A DNA stretch of 38,775 bases from an uncultured Lachnospiraceae bacterium (lineage in GTDB: Bacteria > Bacillota > Clostridia > Lachnospirales > Lachnospiraceae), in the NCBI GenBank assembly GCA_944380315.1, contig CALWHG010000016.1:1-38775 (forward strand), written 5' to 3'. The notes below the pieces were generated by a model. The model was not told the origin of the DNA, searched no databases, and worked only from the letters and a program-made list of their open reading frames with translations. Positions 20,965-29,561 of the stretch are shown here, in pieces; position 1 is the stretch's first letter; every line of letters begins with the position of its first letter. The position numbers were made by a program, and so were the translations under genes.

Positions 20965-22335
20965 ATGATGCTTGAGGATCCGGTCTATAAGGTCATACCC
21001 ATACTGGCTGTGCCCACGGTCATATCCATGCTGATAGATTCATTCTACAACATGGCCGACACCTACTTTGTCAGCCAGCTGGGACTGGCGGCCACTGCGG
21101 CGGTCGGAGTCAATGACTCGCTGATGATGATGCTCCGTGCCGTGGCCATGGGCTTCGGCATGGGTGCTGCAAGCTATATCTCCAGGCTCCTGGGAGCCAA
21201 GAGGGATGAGGATGCCTGCAGGGTAGGCATGACCTCGCTCGTTACCGCCATGCTGGTATCTGTCGTGCTGCTGATATTTGGTACCATATTTACTGAGCCC
21301 CTTGTCATACTGCTGGGCTCCACGGAGACCTCCATGGTCTACTCCATGCAGTATGCAAGATTCATACTTCTGGCCGCTCCCTTCACTGCAGGAGAGGTGG
21401 TGCTGAGCCAGCTGCTCCGATCAGAGGGAAGCACCAAGTATTCCATGTTCGGCATGGTGTCCGGATGTGTGCTCAATATCATACTGGACCCCATATTCAT
21501 AAATGTATTTCATCTGGAGGTGGCCGGTGCCGCCATGGCCACGGCCCTCTCCAAGGTGGTGAGCTTTATGGTGCTCCTGTCCCCCTTCCTTCGGAGGAGG
21601 ACCATGCTGGAGCTTCGGAGGCAGTACTTTACTCCCAAGTGGCATATATATAAGGAGGTCGGCCGTATGGGCATACCTTCCTTCCTGCGCAGCATGCTGC
21701 TGAGTGTATCCACGGTGGTGACCAACAACATGGCAGCAGGCTTCGGCGATACGGCTCTTGCAGCGGTATCCGTGGCCAACAAGTGCATGAGGTTCCTTGG
21801 AGCCGCCATCATAGGCTTTGCACAGGGCTTTGCTCCGGTAGCCGGCTACTGCTGGGGAGCAAAACGCTACAAGAGAGTCATGCAGTCCTTCTGGTTCACC
21901 AGCTTCATGGGATTTTTGATAGCAGTGATATGCGGAGCGATCATGGCCATAGAGGCCAGGGCCCTGGTATCTGTCATCACTACCTCTACGGACCCTGACA
22001 TACTTGCCATAGGCTCCTTTATGATCAGGGCTCAGTGTCTGACCATGACGGCACATATGTGGGTAGTCATAGTCAGCAATTTCTTCCAGTCCCTCGGCAT
22101 GGCCTTCAATTCGACAGTGCTCAACCTGTCCAGACAGGTCATATGCCTGATACCTCTTGTCATCCTGCTTTCCATGACCATAGGAGTCTATGGTCTGGCT
22201 TCAGCACAGGCAGTATCCGATGTACTGTCTATGATCATATCCCTGCCTCTGTTCATGAAGCTGAGGACCAGGATACTGAAGCTTGAAAAGGAGACAGCGG
22301 CAGAGGAGGCAGCCGCAGCATCAGGAGAGGTATAA
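20965..22335 (+). CDS. MATE-family multidrug/metabolite exporter
   Basis: The protein has 456 residues in the open part of the frame and about 12 membrane helices. It contains IPILAVPTVISMLIDSFYNMADTYFVSQLG at its start and GFAQGFAPVAGYCWGAKRYKR at the start of the second half, both hallmarks of the MatE domain repeats. It exports drugs or metabolites using a Na+ or H+ gradient. The real N-terminus is probably 15 codons further upstream at 20920, but an in-frame UGA interrupts it. From 20965 alone the first helix is intact, so a protein restarted here could still work. The C-terminus ends in an Ala/Glu-rich tail. Confidence 0.88.
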   Translation: MMLEDPVYKVIPILAVPTVISMLIDSFYNMADTYFVSQLGLAATAAVGVNDSLMMMLRAVAMGFGMGAASYISRLLGAKRDEDACRVGMTSLVTAMLVSVVLLIFGTIFTEPLVILLGSTETSMVYSMQYARFILLAAPFTAGEVVLSQLLRSEGSTKYSMFGMVSGCVLNIILDPIFINVFHLEVAGAAMATALSKVVSFMVLLSPFLRRRTMLELRRQYFTPKWHIYKEVGRMGIPSFLRSMLLSVSTVVTNNMAAGFGDTALAAVSVANKCMRFLGAAIIGFAQGFAPVAGYCWGAKRYKRVMQSFWFTSFMGFLIAVICGAIMAIEARALVSVITTSTDPDILAIGSFMIRAQCLTMTAHMWVVIVSNFFQSLGMAFNSTVLNLSRQVICLIPLVILLSMTIGVYGLASAQAVSDVLSMIISLPLFMKLRTRILKLEKETAAEEAAAASGEV

Positions 22336-22402
22336 AGGGGCTCGTTACAGACAGTAAAACTTGATAATGCTATCGCCGACAGACGGCGAAATGGAGGTTG
22401 AT

Positions 22403-23236
22403 ATGATCTGCAATTCTTTCAGGATGAGGACCTTTGATACAGGCGCGAACCACGAGCTGGTACTTCCGAACGGCAAGGTGGTGCTGGTGGATCCATACTT
22501 CCTTGAGTGTGATTTTGATCCTGCGGATGTGACAGGAGCCGACTACATCATACTTACTCATGGCCACTTTGACCATGACAGCCATGTGGGGTATTTTGTG
22601 GAGAAGTTCAATGCCAAGGTATTTTGTGGAGCCATGGTGGCAGAGCACATCATGAAATTCCATAAGGTGCCCTTTGACAACCTTTTCCCGGTGTTCCCTG
22701 GGAGCTGCTTTACCATGGACGATATGAAGCTTGAGTTCTGGCAGGCCAAGCACAACGAATCAGGAAAGCGTACCTGGGATCCCGATAAGGATGTGAGCAA
22801 GACGAAGTTCGGCATAGAGGGACACCAGATCTGTGATATGTGGGGCTCCATGGAATCACTTGACTGGATGATCACTACAAACAACGGCTTCAGGATCATG
22901 ATGGTATCAGGCAGGCCTGTGTTCAATGATACCTTCATCAGATGCAGGGAAAAGAGTCCAAACGTGCTCCTTCGACAGGCAGGCATACGTACCCCGGAAA
23001 ACAGTGGCCAGCAGGTATCAGTCGATGAGATGGCAAGGCTGCTCATAAGATATGGAGCCCAGGTCATAGTTCCATTCCATATGGATTTCCTGGAAAAGAA
23101 GATAGGGATGGAGGCCGCCATGTCATATTTTGAAGAAGTGGCCAAAAGAGTGTCTGAGCTGGATCCCGGTGCAGTATTTGTATACCCTGAAAAGAACAGG
23201 TGGTACAGCATCGGCATCAGCGTAGAAAAGGATTGA
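22403..23236 (+). CDS. Metallo-beta-lactamase-fold hydrolase
   Basis: From ATG at 22403 (GGAGG 5 nt upstream) the protein has 277 residues. The zinc motif HGHFDHD (H53, H55, D57, H58) follows ADYIILT, with VFPGSCFTMDDMKLEFWQAKH and VIVPFHMDF downstream. It resembles the UlaG-like branch of MBL proteins, which includes sugar-acid lactonases, but the assignment is not firm. The frame from 22361 would need a TTG without a ribosome binding site. A small GCCG/CGGC hairpin lies just before the start. It sits between the MATE gene and larA and is closed by its own terminator. Confidence 0.82.
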   Translation: MICNSFRMRTFDTGANHELVLPNGKVVLVDPYFLECDFDPADVTGADYIILTHGHFDHDSHVGYFVEKFNAKVFCGAMVAEHIMKFHKVPFDNLFPVFPGSCFTMDDMKLEFWQAKHNESGKRTWDPDKDVSKTKFGIEGHQICDMWGSMESLDWMITTNNGFRIMMVSGRPVFNDTFIRCREKSPNVLLRQAGIRTPENSGQQVSVDEMARLLIRYGAQVIVPFHMDFLEKKIGMEAAMSYFEEVAKRVSELDPGAVFVYPEKNRWYSIGISVEKD

Positions 23237-23257
23237 TCCCCTATACATCATTTACAT

Positions 23258-23294
23258 AAAAGGGCAGAGCTGACTTAAGTCAGCCTGCTCTTTT
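23258..23294 (+). terminator. Terminator after the MBL hydrolase
   Basis: A long stem with core GCTGACTTAAGTCAGC, extended by CTGC/GCAG and AAAAG/CTTTT through small mismatches, ends in TTTT. It separates the hydrolase from the larA operon. Confidence 0.82.
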
Positions 23295-23335
23295 GATATA
23301 TAGGAAAAAGCTATCATTCAAAAGAAAAACCATAT

Positions 23336-23364
23336 TTGACTGATGGATATAGCCGATATAAGAT
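23336..23364 (+). promoter_or_regulatory. Promoter of the larA-malic enzyme operon
   Basis: TTGACT (23336-23341), a 17-nt spacer and TAAGAT (23359-23364). The start is expected near 23371, right before AGAGGAGGAGAAGG and the ATG at 23387. Confidence 0.7.
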
Positions 23365-23386
23365 AGGCTCAGAGGAGGAGAAGGAC

Positions 23387-24637
23387 ATGGAGGTAAAGCT
23401 TAACATTGGAGACAGGTCCCAGAGCGTTGAGGTCAGGGACAACCTGATCATGGACGTGCTGCTTCCAAACGAGGTACCGAAGCAGGAGCTTACGGAGTCA
23501 GAGCTGGTGGAGCGTGCACTTAGGGAGCCCATAGGCACCAGGCCCCTCAGGGAGCTTGTCGGTGGAGGAAAAAAGATAGCCATAGTCACAAGCGACATAA
23601 CCAGGCCCATGCCGAGCTGGAAGGTCATGCCACTACTGCTGGATGAGCTCTATGCAGGGAGCGCAAGGCCGGAGGATATAAGGCTCATATTTGCACTGGG
23701 GAGCCACAGAGGTCATACCGAAGAGGAGATGAGACATCTGGTCGGAGACCGGGCCTACGAGGAGATAGAGTGCCTGGATCTGGATACCTCGGACTGTGTG
23801 CATTTCGGATATACCAGGAGCGGTACTCCCGTGGACATAGACAGACGGGTGGCCGAGGCGGACATAAGGATATGTATAGGCAATGTGGAATACCACTATT
23901 TCGCCGGTTACTCGGGAGGAGCCAAGGCCATCATGCCGGGAGTGTCGACCAGAGCAGCCATAGAGTCGAATCACAGTCATATGGTGGAGCCTGATGCCAG
24001 GGTAGGAAGGCTTGAGGGCAATCCCATCAGGGAGGACCTGGAGGAGGCCTGCGCCATGGTAGGGGTGGACTTCATACTCAACGTGGTGCTGAGTCCAAAA
24101 AAGGAGATACTCTATGCGGCAGCAGGAGATGTGACGGAGGCCCACAGGGCTGCCTGTCGCTATCTGGACAGCCTTTATCTGAAGGAGATACCCGGAAGGG
24201 CAGACATAGTCATGGTCTCCCAGGGAGGCTCGCCAAAGGACATGAACCTTTACCAGACCCAGAAGGCCCTGGACAATGCCAAGCATGCAGTCAGGGACGG
24301 AGGAGTCATCATACTGGTAGGCTCCTGCAGGGAGGGCTTCGGAGAAGGCACCTTTGAGCAGTGGATGAGAGAGGCTGAAAAGCCTCAGGATATAGTGGAC
24401 AGGCTGAAGAGAGGCTTTAAGCTGGGAGGCCACAAGGCTGCGGCCATAGCACTGGTGCTGGAGCGCTGTTACATTTACCTTGTCAGCGACCTGGAGCCGG
24501 AGCTTGTAAGGAGCATATTTATGGAGCCCTTTGCCACTGTGGCTGAGGCCTATGAAAAAGCAAAGGAAAAATGCGGAGAGGATGCCAGGGTGCTCGTCAT
24601 GCCCTATGGGGGCTCCACTCTGCCAAAGATAGATTGA
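23387..24637 (+). CDS. larA: LarA, nickel-dependent 2-hydroxyacid racemase (malate racemase candidate)
   Basis: The protein has 416 residues. The catalytic set of LarA is visible: FALGSHRGH (H107), NVEYHYFAGYSGGAK (H170 and the cofactor-tethering K180) and IESNHSHM (H196, spaced from K180 exactly as the nickel-binding His200 from Lys184 in L. plantarum LarA). The enzyme carries the nickel-pincer cofactor and moves a hydride to and from the alpha carbon of a 2-hydroxyacid. The start at 23387 has a strong ribosome binding site; the longer frame from 23336 begins inside the promoter. Malic enzyme follows after 30 nt, so malate is the most likely substrate (inference). The cofactor genes larE-larB-larC lie 12 kb upstream. 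Confidence 0.93.
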   Translation: MEVKLNIGDRSQSVEVRDNLIMDVLLPNEVPKQELTESELVERALREPIGTRPLRELVGGGKKIAIVTSDITRPMPSWKVMPLLLDELYAGSARPEDIRLIFALGSHRGHTEEEMRHLVGDRAYEEIECLDLDTSDCVHFGYTRSGTPVDIDRRVAEADIRICIGNVEYHYFAGYSGGAKAIMPGVSTRAAIESNHSHMVEPDARVGRLEGNPIREDLEEACAMVGVDFILNVVLSPKKEILYAAAGDVTEAHRAACRYLDSLYLKEIPGRADIVMVSQGGSPKDMNLYQTQKALDNAKHAVRDGGVIILVGSCREGFGEGTFEQWMREAEKPQDIVDRLKRGFKLGGHKAAAIALVLERCYIYLVSDLEPELVRSIFMEPFATVAEAYEKAKEKCGEDARVLVMPYGGSTLPKID

Positions 24638-24667
24638 AAAGCTTAGATCAAAAAGGAGGTAGATCGT

Positions 24668-25840
24668 ATGGATTACGCAGCAGAATCACTTAAGAAGCAT
24701 TATGAGTGGAGAGGCAAGCTGGAGATAACTCCCAGGGCCGCAGTGGACAATAAGGAGGCTCTTTCCCTTGCCTATACTCCCGGAGTAGCCCAGCCCTGTC
24801 TTGAGATACAGAAGGATGTATCAAAGAGCTTTGAGCTGACCCGCCGCTGGAATACGGTGGCTGTAGTCACGGACGGATCTGCAGTGCTTGGACTTGGTGA
24901 CATCGGACCAGAGGCGGGCATGCCCGTCATGGAGGGAAAATGCGTGCTCTTCAAGGCTTTTGGAGATGTGGACGCCATCCCTCTCTGCATCAGGTCCCAG
25001 GATGTGGACGAGATAGTGGATACCGTAGCCCTGCTGGCGGGCTCCTTTGGAGGAGTGAATCTGGAGGACATAGCGGCTCCCAGATGCTTTGAGATCGAGG
25101 AGAAGCTCAAGAAAAGATGTGACATACCCATCTTCCATGATGACCAGCATGGCACTGCAGTCATAACCCTTGCAGGCCTCATCAATGCACTTAAGATCGT
25201 GGGAAAGAAGATCGAGGACGTAAAGATAGTCACCTCCGGAGCCGGTGCGGCAGGCATAGCCATCATAAAGCTCCTCATGAGCATGGGACTTAAAAATGTC
25301 ATCATGACCGACAGGAAGGGCGCCATATATGAGGGCAGAGAGGGCCTGAACCCCATCAAGGAGGAGATGGCCAGGATCACCAATTTTGATAAGGAAAAGG
25401 GTAGTCTTGCAGAGGTCATAAAGGGTGCTGACGTATTTATCGGAGTGTCTGCTCCAGGTACTCTTACCAAGGAGATGGTCATGACCATGGCCAAGGATCC
25501 CATCATATTTGCCTGTGCAAATCCTACGCCTGAGATATTCCCGGACGAGGCAAAGGCTGGAGGAGCAGCAGTGGTATCCACGGGCCGCAGCGATTTCCCC
25601 AACCAGGTCAACAACGTGCTGGCATTTCCCGGCATATTCAGGGGCGCTCTGGATGTGAGGGCCAGTGACATCAATGACGAGATGAAGGTGGCGGCAGCCT
25701 ATGCCATAGCAGGGCTCGTATCCGATGAGGAGCTGAACCCCGAGTATATCCTTCCCGCAGCTTTTGACAGCAGGGTAAAGGATGCAGTGGCAGGTGCAGT
25801 CGCAGAGGCTGCAAGGAAGAGCGGAGTAGCCCGCATCTGA
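24668..25840 (+). CDS. Malic enzyme (oxaloacetate-decarboxylating malate dehydrogenase)
   Basis: The protein has 390 residues, the size of short bacterial NAD(P)-malic enzymes. Motifs are SLAYTPGVAQPC, VTDGSAVLGLGDIGP, IPIFHDDQHGTAV (metal-binding Asp pair), the dinucleotide site TSGAGAAGIA and FACANPTPE. It oxidatively decarboxylates L-malate to pyruvate and CO2 in the cytoplasm. AAAAAGGAGG lies before the ATG. Its place right after larA suggests that D-malate is racemised to L-malate and then used. Its TGA directly abuts the complementary stop of the LysR gene on the other strand, with no intergenic base. Confidence 0.95.
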   Translation: MDYAAESLKKHYEWRGKLEITPRAAVDNKEALSLAYTPGVAQPCLEIQKDVSKSFELTRRWNTVAVVTDGSAVLGLGDIGPEAGMPVMEGKCVLFKAFGDVDAIPLCIRSQDVDEIVDTVALLAGSFGGVNLEDIAAPRCFEIEEKLKKRCDIPIFHDDQHGTAVITLAGLINALKIVGKKIEDVKIVTSGAGAAGIAIIKLLMSMGLKNVIMTDRKGAIYEGREGLNPIKEEMARITNFDKEKGSLAEVIKGADVFIGVSAPGTLTKEMVMTMAKDPIIFACANPTPEIFPDEAKAGGAAVVSTGRSDFPNQVNNVLAFPGIFRGALDVRASDINDEMKVAAAYAIAGLVSDEELNPEYILPAAFDSRVKDAVAGAVAEAARKSGVARI

Positions 25841-26710
25841 TCAGAAGAGCCTGCTTACGCAGTCGATGAAGCTGTGCATGTCACTGAACATGAAGCCGTC
25901 CTTCTTCCATACCAGGCTTATGTCTGTGAGGAGAGGCGGATCAAGTGACAGGCCGCAAAGCTCAGGATAGCTCTCAAGCAGGGGACGGAACAGGAAGCCG
26001 GATACGGAACCTCCCGATATGAGGCTCGTAAGAGTGGACAGCTGTCCGGTGGTAAGTGCAGGGGAAAGTCGAAGACCTTCTTCCTTGAAGCGCCGGTTCA
26101 GGAGCTCATTTTGGAAAAAGCTGTCCTTGAACATGACTATGTGCTCTCCGGAAAGTTCCTTAAGTGATATGGAGTCTTTCCCGGAAAGCGGGTGTCCCTT
26201 ATGGACGCAGTATACTGTCTCCACGGAGCCTATGCCGAGGTATTTGAATTCGGATCCCGGCGGACCCTCGTGGGGTATGAAGGCCAGATCGAGCTCATCG
26301 GATATGATCTTCCGAAGGAGCTCCCTCTGGCCTTCTTCGTATATACGAAGAAGGGTGTGAGGATGCTCGGAGGAAAAGCTTTCATATACTCTGGGGAGCA
26401 TGAGGGAGCCTATCATGGGCGGGACGCCCAGACGGATCAGGTTCCTTTTCCTGCCTATGTCCTTCATGATCTCGGAGCATTTGTCCGCCTGATCCAGGAG
26501 GAGCTCTGCCTGGCTCAGGAAGGCGAGGCCCTCACGGGTCAGGGTAAAGCCCCGATAATGCCTCGAGAAAAGAGTGACTCCGAACTCCTGCTCCAGCTCC
26601 TTTATGGCAGCGGATACGGAGGGCTGCGATATATGCAGCTCCTCGGCGGCACGGGTTATGCTGCCTAGGCGGCATGCAGTCTGAAAATATCTAAGCTGGG
26701 AAAGCTTCAT
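25841..26710 (-). CDS. LysR-family transcriptional regulator (1)
   Basis: The protein has 289 residues. The N-terminal winged helix is MKLSQLRYFQTACRLGSITRAAEELHISQPSVSAAIKELEQEFG, and the rest is a periplasmic-binding-protein-like effector domain. It is convergent with malic enzyme (stop to stop, zero gap) and divergent from a second LysR gene, with a shared palindromic promoter region. By position it is the best candidate regulator of the larA-malic enzyme operon or of its divergent neighbour. A ligand such as malate is inferred only. The ribosome binding site GAAAGGAA is modest. Confidence 0.92.
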   Translation of the reverse strand: MKLSQLRYFQTACRLGSITRAAEELHISQPSVSAAIKELEQEFGVTLFSRHYRGFTLTREGLAFLSQAELLLDQADKCSEIMKDIGRKRNLIRLGVPPMIGSLMLPRVYESFSSEHPHTLLRIYEEGQRELLRKIISDELDLAFIPHEGPPGSEFKYLGIGSVETVYCVHKGHPLSGKDSISLKELSGEHIVMFKDSFFQNELLNRRFKEEGLRLSPALTTGQLSTLTSLISGGSVSGFLFRPLLESYPELCGLSLDPPLLTDISLVWKKDGFMFSDMHSFIDCVSRLF

Positions 26711-26726
26711 GCAAGTTCCTTTCTTT

Positions 26727-26748
26727 TTCCTTCAGAAGGAATTATAAT
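26727..26748. promoter_or_regulatory. Shared divergent promoter/operator of two LysR genes
   Basis: The perfect palindrome TTCCTTC-A-GAAGGAA (26727-26741) touches ATTATAAT, which reads as TATAAT on both strands (26743-26748 on plus). The whole gap between the two LysR start codons is 71 nt, so a regulator bound here would affect both genes. Confidence 0.6.
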
Positions 26749-26781
26749 CAGGATGATATCTTTAAGCGGAGGTCCGGATCC

Positions 26782-27690
26782 ATGACTCTCATACAGCTTC
26801 AGTATTTCCTTGCGGTCTGTAAGTATGAAAACTTTACCAGGGCGGCGGAGAACTTCAATATCTCCCAGCCTGCCATATCAGGAGCCATACGTGAGCTCGA
26901 AAGAGAGTGCGGAGTGGCCCTGTTCAACAGGGACAAAAATGCCCTCAGGATCACCGATGAGGGACGGGTGCTTCGCGATGAGGCAGAGCTGGTCCTTAAG
27001 CAGTATGGACAGCTGGATGACATAGTAAAGAACCTGTCAACGTCCCGTAAGTTCATAAGAGTCAGCTTTTCCACTCTGAGCGGAAATCAGGTCTATCCGA
27101 AGCTCCTAAGGGTATTTAAGGATAAATACCCTGATATAGAGGTATTTTCCGTGGAGGCCTCCACCTCAAAGCAGTTTGAATATCTGGACAAGGGCATGGT
27201 GGACATGGTGCTGTCGGTCCGCAGGTTCGATGTCCCTGAGGAGAAGCGGCAGTTTGATCTGGTCCATGGACATTATCCTCTCAAGATATCCAGGCAGTGT
27301 GTCTGCGTCCATAAGGACCATCCTCTGGCGAAGGAAAGCTATGTGACCTTAGAGCAGCTTTCCGGAGAGGAGCTGGTCATGCTGAGTGAAGGCTTCAGTC
27401 AGTCTGCAGGGATAAAAAGACAGTTCAAACAAAGAGGCCTCAGCTATAAGGTCATACACTATACGAGCCAGATGTACACCCTGGAGCGCTTTGTGGAAAA
27501 GGGAGTGGCCGTGGGCTTCCTTCCTGAGGAGGTCATAAAGCGCAATCCACTCATGGTGGCCATACCCTATGAGGGCTCAAGATACAGTCCCATAGAGATC
27601 TTCTGGAGGAAGGATCGCTATATGTACCGCTCCGTGAAGGCCTTCCTTGATACGGCCAGGGAGCTTTACCCCAGACCACAGGAGGTCTGA
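26782..27690 (+). CDS. LysR-family transcriptional regulator (2)
   Basis: The protein has 302 residues with the helix-turn-helix MTLIQLQYFLAVCKYENFTRAAENFNISQPAISGAIRELERECG and a LysR effector domain (KFIRVSFSTLSGNQVYPKLLRVF onward). GGAGGT lies 8 nt before the ATG. It is a divergent partner and distant paralogue of the first LysR gene. No metabolic gene lies immediately downstream in its direction, so its targets may be upstream genes or itself. Confidence 0.92.
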   Translation: MTLIQLQYFLAVCKYENFTRAAENFNISQPAISGAIRELERECGVALFNRDKNALRITDEGRVLRDEAELVLKQYGQLDDIVKNLSTSRKFIRVSFSTLSGNQVYPKLLRVFKDKYPDIEVFSVEASTSKQFEYLDKGMVDMVLSVRRFDVPEEKRQFDLVHGHYPLKISRQCVCVHKDHPLAKESYVTLEQLSGEELVMLSEGFSQSAGIKRQFKQRGLSYKVIHYTSQMYTLERFVEKGVAVGFLPEEVIKRNPLMVAIPYEGSRYSPIEIFWRKDRYMYRSVKAFLDTARELYPRPQEV

Positions 27691-27738
27691 GGCACTGAAG
27701 CTCCTGTCTGGCAGGACAGAGCTTCGCAAGACCGGGGA

Positions 27739-28608
27739 TCAGAAGCTCTGCAGATCCTCCTTGAAGCCCTCGCCCACCACATCATTGGATTCCACTATGA
27801 TGGTGAAGGCCTTGGGATCGGCCTTTTTGACAGCCTTGTGTATGCTGTACATCTCCTTTGAGCTGCAGGCGCAGAGCACTATGTCCTTGTCGTTGCCCGA
27901 ATAATAGCCTCTGCCCTTTATGATGGTGGAGCCACGCTCTGCAGCCTCGTCTATGATACGCGCTATGTCCTGCCCGCGCTCAGTGATGATGAGGGAGGTC
28001 TTGCCGTCATTCATGCCATAGAGCAGGCGGTCCATGACCGAGGACTGGATGAAGGTGGCTATGATGCCGTATATGAAGCCATCGATCTCACGGAATATGA
28101 GGAGGCTTCCTATGAGTATGATGGTGGAATCCAGCACCATGGTTATGGAGCCCAGAGTGATGTGGGGCTTTGCCCTGGTTATGGCCATGCTTATGAAATC
28201 CTGACCGCCGGTAGAGGATCCTCTCATGAAGATGAGGGCATAGCCTGCGCCGCAGAGCACTCCCATGCATATGGCCGCCAGCAGCCGGTCTCCCTCATAG
28301 GCAGGGAACAGGGGTGCTATATGGTCTATGAACAGGGACGAGATGAGCACGCTCTTCACTGACTTGAAGAAAAAGGTCCTTCCCAGATAGCGGAAGCAGA
28401 ATATGGCTACGGGTACATTGAGCAGGACTATGCCCACACCTATGGGCAGCCCGGTCAGATGATACATGATCAGCGATATACCGGTGAAGCCTGCCATGGG
28501 CAGATCGGCGTGGAGCGCAAAGTTATGTACGCCCGCTGCTATCATGATACATCCCACGAGATCAAAGAGCAGATCGGTGAACAGTGTCCTTATATCAAGC
28601 TTTTTCAA
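27739..28608 (-). CDS. YitT/DUF161-DUF2179 family membrane protein (TTG start)
   Basis: The protein has 289 residues, the usual YitT size. An N-terminal membrane region (FDLVGCIMIAAGVHNFALHADLPMAGFTGISLIMYHLTGLPIG) contains the repeated membrane domain, and a cytoplasmic DUF2179 domain forms the end. The function of the family is not established. The start is chosen as TTG at 28608 with GGGAGG 7 nt upstream. The ATGs at 28641 and 28629 lie only a few bases after the predicted transcription start, lack a ribosome binding site and would make an atypical N-terminus. It is divergent from a DUF554 gene with interlocked promoters. Confidence 0.85.
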   Translation of the reverse strand: MKKLDIRTLFTDLLFDLVGCIMIAAGVHNFALHADLPMAGFTGISLIMYHLTGLPIGVGIVLLNVPVAIFCFRYLGRTFFFKSVKSVLISSLFIDHIAPLFPAYEGDRLLAAICMGVLCGAGYALIFMRGSSTGGQDFISMAITRAKPHITLGSITMVLDSTIILIGSLLIFREIDGFIYGIIATFIQSSVMDRLLYGMNDGKTSLIITERGQDIARIIDEAAERGSTIIKGRGYYSGNDKDIVLCACSSKEMYSIHKAVKKADPKAFTIIVESNDVVGEGFKEDLQSF

Positions 28609-28653
28609 TTCCTTTCCTCCCTGAGACATTTTGAGTGACATGTTGTACTTTTG

Positions 28654-28683
28654 ATTATACAGTAAGGTAAGGGTTTGCGTCAC
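28654..28683 (-). promoter_or_regulatory. Promoter of the YitT gene
   Basis: On the minus strand GTGACG (28678-28683), an 18-nt spacer and a perfect TATAAT (28654-28659). Its -35 box overlaps the -35 box of the divergent promoter at 28675-28704, so the two promoters may compete. Confidence 0.6.
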
Positions 28684-28704
28684 CCCCTCTGTATGCATTA
28701 TAAT
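28675..28704 (+). promoter_or_regulatory. Promoter of the second DUF554 gene
   Basis: TTGCGT (28675-28680), an 18-nt spacer and a perfect TATAAT (28699-28704), shortly before AAGGAGG at 28711-28717. Confidence 0.6.
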
Positions 28705-28726
28705 CGACATAAGGAGGATGGATGAT

Positions 28727-29437
28727 ATGCCTGTAGGGATACTTGTGGATGTGGGATCGGTATTTGTGGGAGGCCTGGCTGGCGCCTTTATGGGAAGGCT
28801 GCTGCCGGAGGAGCTGAAGGACAAGTTGTCCATGATATTTGGCATATGCGCCCTTTCCATGGGCATACTTTCGGTGGTGCTCATGGTCAACATGCCGGCG
28901 GTCATATTTGCGGTCATAGCGGGCACCTGCATAGGAGTGCTCATAAAGCTGCAGAGCCTTATAGAAAAGGGGGCTGGACTGCTTCAGAAGCCCTTTGAGA
29001 GCCTGATGGGGGGAAGCGATGCGGACATGGGCATGCTCATAACCGTACTGGTGCTCTTCTGCGCCAGTGGCACGGGCATATACGGGTCCATAGACTCAGG
29101 CATGACTGGAGACCATACCATACTCATATCCAAGGCCATACTGGATTTCTTTACGGCCATGATATTTGCCTGCAGCATGGGGGCGGTAGTGGCGGCCATA
29201 GCCCTGCCTCAGCTCATCATATTCATGCTGCTCTTCCTGCTTGCGGGGACCATATATCCGCTTACCACGCCGGATATGATAAATGACTTCAAGGCCTGCG
29301 GGGGAGTGCTGCTGCTGGCTACCTCCTTCAACATGATGAAGCTCAAGAGCTTTCCGGTTGCTGACATGATACCTGCCATGGCGCTGGTCATGCCCATAAG
29401 CGCCTTCTGGACCGGTGTGATCGCGCCGATGCTCTGA
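28727..29437 (+). CDS. DUF554 family membrane protein (copy 2)
   Basis: From ATG at 28727 (AAGGAGG 9 nt upstream; the ATG at 28718 is too close to it) the protein has 236 residues and about seven hydrophobic segments. VGILVDVGSVFVGGLAGAFMG, GICALSMGILSVV and GTCIGVLIKLQSLIEKG match the DUF554 pattern, as does the ASGTGIYGSIDSGMTGDHTILISKAILDFFTAMIFA segment. The last aligns with the equivalent part of the copy at 11541-12218. The role is unknown; YitT and DUF554 genes as divergent neighbours suggest two membrane functions under joint control. Confidence 0.83.
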   Translation: MPVGILVDVGSVFVGGLAGAFMGRLLPEELKDKLSMIFGICALSMGILSVVLMVNMPAVIFAVIAGTCIGVLIKLQSLIEKGAGLLQKPFESLMGGSDADMGMLITVLVLFCASGTGIYGSIDSGMTGDHTILISKAILDFFTAMIFACSMGAVVAAIALPQLIIFMLLFLLAGTIYPLTTPDMINDFKACGGVLLLATSFNMMKLKSFPVADMIPAMALVMPISAFWTGVIAPML

Positions 29438-29561
29438 ATGTATTTTATTAAATTATAAGAAAGATTTTACATTGCCCTGATTGTATTTGATGCATGGGTA
29501 GTGTAAACTTTAGATACAAATGAGGGGGAGGCAGGACCTCCCATCGAAAGGAGACATAACT

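Noticed and set aside
20947-20985. Selenocysteine insertion at the MATE UGA
   Set aside because: A CCGGAT/ATCCGG hairpin follows the UGA, but its 11-nt loop lacks a bacterial SECIS apical motif, MATE proteins are not known selenoproteins, and no Sec genes are in the window.
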